Shown one piece after another: positions 59,302-64,000 of a DNA stretch of 64,000 nt. Every line of letters starts with the position of its first letter. The stretch's first letter is position 1. The notes beneath the pieces are model-generated. The model was not told where the DNA came from, did no database searches, and worked only from the letters and a program-made list of their open reading frames with translations. The stretch comes from Paracyclopina nana (taxonomy: Eukaryota > Arthropoda > Copepoda > Cyclopoida > Cyclopettidae): the NCBI GenBank assembly GCA_019096065.1, contig JAGUCH010000004.1, positions 744,001 through 808,000 on the forward strand. Direction: 5' to 3'. The translations under genes and the position numbers were made by a program.

Positions 59302-61736
59302 TTACAGTGAAGCCAATTCAAAGAGATCAGCAAACATTTCATTGAAACTGATTTCAGTGTAGTTTTCATCCTTGCTGGATGATTGATTGCTTCGTTTTTC
59401 TCTCGGCTTGGGCATCTCGTCCAGGCTTGCTCCTAAGGGAGGAGTAGAAAAGTAGGCGTGACTTAGTCCAGACTTGGCAGTGATACGCTTATGGCTGTCG
59501 TATTTCACGAATTCTTTGAATAAATCCACAGCCACGTCTGGAGCATCAGGCACAATTGATTGCAAGTCGGTTGGCGTTGTGTCAGGAAAAGTGATTTTCG
59601 AGTAGTCAGGCAATTCTTGAACACCTGGCCAAATCCGTTCGTTCGGAGATCCCAGGATTCTGATGACAATGCCAAGTTGGTCAATGTCATTTTCTCCGGG
59701 GAAAATGGGTGAATTATTGAGGAGTTCGCCGAAAATACACCCGACTGACCACAAGTCCACTGCTTCAGAGTAATTTCTGGCACCATACAGCAACTCAGGG
59801 GCTCTATAAAGAAACCATGAAACCATCGAATTCATCGCATGCTGCCAAGATCATACCTATACCATCTGGTAGCCACTTGATGAGAATACTGCCTACCATC
59901 GTTTGTGAACACTCGACTTAGCCCCAAATCTGCGATTTTCAAGTCTCCCTTGGTGCTGAAACAATGCAAAAGTAAGCAGATAGTTTGTCTAGTGCATGTT
60001 TCAGCCTACCTCAGTAATAAATTGGCTGGTTTAAGGTCCCTGTGCATGATGCTTTGCTCATGCAAATATGCGACTCCCCTAAGAAGCATTTGCATGTAGC
60101 TCTTTACCTGAAAGCCATTAATTAATCGATGCTTATGACAAATATGTTGAGCTCACTTGGCTTTCCTTCAAAGGGTTGTCAACATTGTGTATCATCTCAG
60201 ACAAGTCAGAAATCATGTACTCAAAGACCAAAACGAATCCCAGGCCTTGAGCAAAGACGTCCAACAGCCTCACAACATATTCACTCTCTAGAACCTGAAA
60301 TGAGGTTGTTGATGAGATCAATTCGAAATTAAATTGTTATCAACTCATAATAAATAAATCGAGAGAGTATTTTTGTCATGCATAAATCAACATCTCATGT
60401 TTCTCTATTTAAAACCATGTTTAATAGCAGCACAAATGGGATGCGAATAGAAAATTTGGCATTGTGACTGAAGTGCTTGAGTAGCCAGCTCATCCAGAGC
60501 TAGTTTGCCTGGCCCACTCAACTTGATCATCATTGATTCTTTCCTCGGTCTGATTCCATTAGAGCTTTAAAAAAATGGTAAGTTTATAATGATAAAAAAT
60601 AGTTATAAATGTGTGATACTTACTCATAGTATAATTTGACATGCATTATGAGGCCGCCACTGTCAGCATCATTATCGTTGATTGTTAAGGCAAATTTGAT
60701 AGATGTCAAATCATGGTTATAACCTATGTCAAAGACTTCGTCTTCGCTGAACTCGTCAGGTATGCTTGCCAACTGGTCGAATCGGGACAAATAAGCGTTC
60801 AAATGCTCCTGCACAGACTTGACAAACATGTCAATCTTGGGCAAATGTTCGTTGGCTAATTTTTGTAGTGGCAAAACAAGAGACTTCTTCTTGTCAAATG
60901 TTGTGTATTCGATTGGGTCTAGACTTTGTGGTTTGGGCATGATTGCCGAGAGTAGCTCCAATTTCCCCGAGTCTGGCCTTGACAGCTTGACAAGGTAAGA
61001 GTCTGGAAGCAGCTGGCCTCTTTCAATCGCCACAAATTGAAACGAAATGGAGGAACTTGTTCTGTCGCATATTGTGACGCCATGGCAAATTTTGAATATT
61101 TCCAACTCCTCTTGATGCAGAAAGCCAGTCAAGTCTTGCGGATCTTTCCTCTCAATGGCCATGGGCACAGCCGCATTGATATCTTCTAAAGTCATCATCT
61201 TCTCGCCACTTTTCTTCAGAATTTCATGCGTCAAAACGTCCACTCGTTTTTGGTAGCATTCTATCAATTTTCGTTTCATGGCGATTTCCTTCTTCAAGTT
61301 CTCCTCGTTGATCTTTTTGGCTTCGTCTTCGAAGAATTTGAGCAGGATTTCGCCTGAATCGGGCGCAAATCGCGATGAAGTCGTCAAATCCGATGACAGA
61401 AGCGGGTGCGTCATTTTGGCGAACTTTCCCCACTTTGTTTTGACTTACGAAAAATTTGACGGAAAAGTCGCGCGGAATTCAAATTGAGCAGCGTTACCAG
61501 CAAATGAAAAAGCTAGTTTACCACACTTATTTGAGTTTTAACAAATGACGAAAATTGAACGTGTTTACCTGGAGTGCTTTTATTTCACGTAGGGCGGTTT
61601 CAGGTAAGCCATCTTCCAATCTTTTCAACGAGACTTTCTTCAAGGCCACCACAATGCCTGACTTTCTGTGACGTCCCTTCATGACAATGCCGTGGGCTCC
61701 TTCTCCAATTCTGCCCAAAATCGTGTAATCTTCCAT
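59302..61736 (-). CDS. CDK20: Cyclin-dependent kinase 20 (CCRK)
   Basis: CDK20 is a CDK-activating-like kinase with roles in cell cycle and ciliary signalling. Exons 61736-61569, 60294-60157, 60107-60010, 59955-59857 and 59803-59302 give 334 residues (human 346). Gly-loop [15 protein letters not shown]-type VALKKVSL, catalytic [12 protein letters not shown] in place of DFG, activation loop [19 protein letters not shown], and [13 protein letters not shown] are in order. The Asp of the DLG motif is present, so activity is not excluded. The terminal stop overlaps a strong GTAAGT donor, so an alternative last exon is possible. Intron 1 (1.27 kb) contains a whole gene on the same strand. Confidence 0.94.
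60405..61414 (-). CDS. CENPO: CENP-O-like kinetochore protein, nested in CDK20 intron 1
   Basis: CENP-O (yeast Mcm21) belongs to the inner-kinetochore CCAN and recruits Polo kinase with CENP-P/Q/U. Exons 61414-60624 and 60564-60405 join in phase 2 to 316 residues (human 300). Residues 25-70 are coiled-coil. DSYLVKL (138-144), [17 protein letters not shown] and [12 protein letters not shown] (204-215) line up in order and spacing with the CENP-O tandem-RWD region. [11 protein letters not shown] and [13 protein letters not shown] match its last strands. The splice restores the end of the second RWD domain and ends in GFK. The call is from remembered family sequence, so moderately sure. It lies wholly inside a CDK20 intron in the same direction. 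Confidence 0.7.
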
Positions 61737-62116
61737 CTTTGCACCTAAGCAAATTAATCACCAAACAAAAAAAAGCAAACAATGCCCTACCTAAAGAGTC
61801 TCTTTAGCCCTACCTGGATGGCTTTCACTATTCGCTTCACTTTTAATGAGCACGAAGTAACCAGAATCAACTTTTTTTAAAGTCACGGGTTATCATACAT
61901 TGGCCTTTCAGCCAGAAAATCAGAATTATTCTTTGCGTACTTCCCAGATAATGCAACTTTTTAGCGATTCAACAAATGATTTTTTTATGGGCCATTTTTG
62001 GAAAATTGTAAAATTTGGACTGAAAACCAGACTGGTAACGCTGAATTGGTTCGAACGAAAATAAGATAAGTAAACAAAAACAGAAACGTTCCTGAGGAAA
62101 GTGAAATTCTTCAGAA
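61737..62116. promoter_or_regulatory. Divergent CDK20/PRPF6 promoter region
   Basis: 380 bp between opposite starts. An acceptor-like TTGCTTAG lies 8 bp before the CDK20 ATG and TTCTTCAG two bases before the PRPF6 ATG. Confidence 0.45.
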
Positions 62117-64000
62117 ATGTCGAATATTCCGAGTGCAGCAGTGATCAATGCACAGCATGCAGCCAAAAAGCATTTTATGGGCGTGCCAGCACCTTTGGGG
62201 TACGTGGCAGGTGTGGGTAGAGGTGCCACTGGCTTCACAACTCGTTCTGACATAGGACCGGCAAGGGAAGCCACTGATGTCTCTGATGAAAGGCATCCCC
62301 AGCCTGCTAAAAAGGTAGTAAAAAACAACCGTGAGAAATCTCGCGAAATGTGGCGGAATTTTTATATTATTTTATTTTATTAATGGAAAACTCGTTAAAT
62401 GGCAGTCGGTAAATGCTGTTGTTTTTTTCAGGCTAAAAAAGATGACGAGGACGAAGAGGAAGATTTGAACGAGTCCAATTATGACGAATTTGCGGGGTAT
62501 GGAGGATCTTTGTTTGGAAAAGATCCGTACGAGAAAGATGACGAGGAGGCTGATGCCATTTACGCTGCAATTGACGATCGCATGGACGAAAAGAGGAAAC
62601 AGTACAGAGAGGAGCGTATCAAAAAGGAGGTGGAAAAGTACCGCCAAGAGAGGCCTAAGATTCAGCAGCAATTCTCAGACTTGAAACGCGAATTGCGTAA
62701 TGTCTCGGCCGAAGAATGGAGCTCAATTCCAGAGGTGGGAGACGCAAGAAATCGCAAACAAAGGACGGCCGGCCTTCGTGAAAAATACACCCCTATTTCC
62801 GACTCACTTTTGGCCAAGAGTCTTGGTGGTGATCAGGTGTCGGCGCTTGATCCAACTTCATCATTGGCTTCAGTCATTCCTGGTACAGCCACTGGACTGT
62901 TGACTCCGTCTGGCGATTTGGACTTGCGTAAAATCGGGCAAGCTCGCAACACTTTGATGGACCTGAAGCTCAAGCAGAGTTCCGATTCTGTCTCTGGTCA
63001 GACCGTGGTCGACCCCAAAGGCTACTTGACTGACATGAACTCCATGATTCCTTCCTATGGAGGAGACATCAATGATGTGAAGAAAGCGCGTCTGCTTCTG
63101 AAATCAATTCGTGAAACGAACCCCAATCATCCTCCCGCGTGGATTGCATCTGCCAGATTGGAAGAAATCACTGGTAGAGTCCAATCCGCGAGAAACCTCA
63201 TCACCAAAGGTATGTGACATTTTCTATCGTCACTTTGAAAGGATACATTGTTTTAACTAATAGGAACTGAGGTGTGCCCTCGTTCTGAGGATGTATGGCT
63301 TGAAGCTGCTCGGCTGCAGCCTCCAGAAATCGCCAAGCACGTGGTAGCAAAAGCTGTCACTGAAGTTCCCAATGCGGTCAAATTGTGGATCAAAGCGGCT
63401 GACTTGGAAACCGAAGCCAAGGCCAAAAAACGAGTGTTTCGCAAGGCTCTTGAGCAGATTCCAAACTCGGTGCGTTTGTGGAAGTTGGCAGTGGAGCTGG
63501 AAGATCCAGAAGATGCAAGGATTATGCTTGCTCGTGCAGTCGAGTGTTGTCCCACTTCCACCGAGTTGTGGCTAGCCTTGGCCAGACTGGAGACCTACGA
63601 AAACGCCCGGAAGGTGCTGAACAAAGCTCGCGAACACGTGCCCACTGACAGACTCATTTGGATCACTGCTGCCAAGCTGGAAGAGGCTCAGGGCAACAGT
63701 GTCATGGTGACCAAGATCATTGATCGTGGCATCAGCTCCCTTTCAGCCAACGGAGTCGAAATCAACAAAGAGTTGTGGATGAAGGATGCGATGGACTCTG
63801 AAAAGGCCGGGTCCATCCAGACATGCCAAGCTGTTGTCAAGGCTGTCATTGGTGTGGGCGTCGATGAAGAGGATCGCAAAGACACTTGGTTGGAAGATGC
63901 GGAAACGTGCATCACATCTGGAGCATATGAGTGCGCAAGAGCTATATTTGCCCATGCCCTGTCAGTGTTTCCCAAGAAGAAGTCCATTTGGTTGCGGGCA
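62117..64000 (+). CDS. PRPF6: Pre-mRNA-processing factor 6, 5' part
   Basis: PRPF6 (yeast Prp6) bridges U5 and U4/U6 in the tri-snRNP. Exons 62117-62314, 62432-63209 and 63264 to the window end encode the first ~571 of ~940 residues. The PRP1 N-terminal domain is plain: [59 protein letters not shown] repeats follow from about residue 270 ([53 protein letters not shown]). The gene runs off the right edge in an open frame. Start at the first ATG, two bases after TTCTTCAG. Confidence 0.96.

Overview
The window is nuclear DNA of an animal, most likely an arthropod. Nearly every gene has short GT-AG introns and a clear metazoan orthologue, and a trypsin-like protease carries a cysteine-knot-bearing prodomain of arthropod type. 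I cannot name the species. Several genes have a (T/C)-rich CAG directly before the start codon, and two genes (PPIL4 and TMEM230) lie 53 bp apart with a 3' splice site between them. Both fit spliced-leader trans-splicing, which is known in some crustaceans such as copepods and amphipods; the link to those groups is inference.

Layout, left to right. 1-5,624 is part of a large repeat-packed intron of DIP2 (minus strand), whose five 5' exons run to 11,177. SRPRB, PPIL4 and TMEM230 follow on the plus strand (11.9-19.1 kb); TMEM230 has a 3.7-kb intron holding palindromic and tRNA-like repeats. At 20.5-22.6 kb two tandem minus-strand genes encode related 113-residue secreted proteins that I do not recognise. 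At 23,760-29,222 is a 5.46-kb foldback-type transposon: two inverted arms of ~179-bp tandem repeats, capped by 10-bp tandem repeats and flanked by a 9-bp target duplication. Then come a xylosyltransferase (minus), DNAJC11 and a mitochondrial cyclophilin (plus), a gene-poor 2.8 kb, a trypsin-like protease (plus), two paralogous acyl-CoA ligase-like enzymes (minus), RMND5 (plus) with decayed tandem copies of its 3' end, RAD50 (minus), a stand-alone Sld2/RecQ4-N-terminus protein (minus), ATG12 (minus), MESD (minus), COA1 (plus), CDK20 (minus) with a CENP-O-like gene nested in its first intron on the same strand, and the 5' part of PRPF6 (plus), cut by the window end.

Most genes are unrelated housekeeping functions: ER targeting and chaperoning (SRPRB, MESD), splicing (PPIL4, PRPF6), DNA replication and repair (RAD50, Sld2-like), chromosome segregation (CENP-O-like), mitochondria (DNAJC11, cyclophilin, COA1), autophagy (ATG12) and proteoglycan synthesis (XYLT). 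Five pairs start head to head over 380-706 bp (DIP2/SRPRB, XYLT/DNAJC11, ACS-B/RMND5, MESD/COA1, CDK20/PRPF6), suggesting shared bidirectional promoters. COA1 and CDK20 end tail to tail 12 bp apart. All exon models were built by hand from splice signals, reading phase and recalled family sequences; every complete model joins to a whole number of codons.
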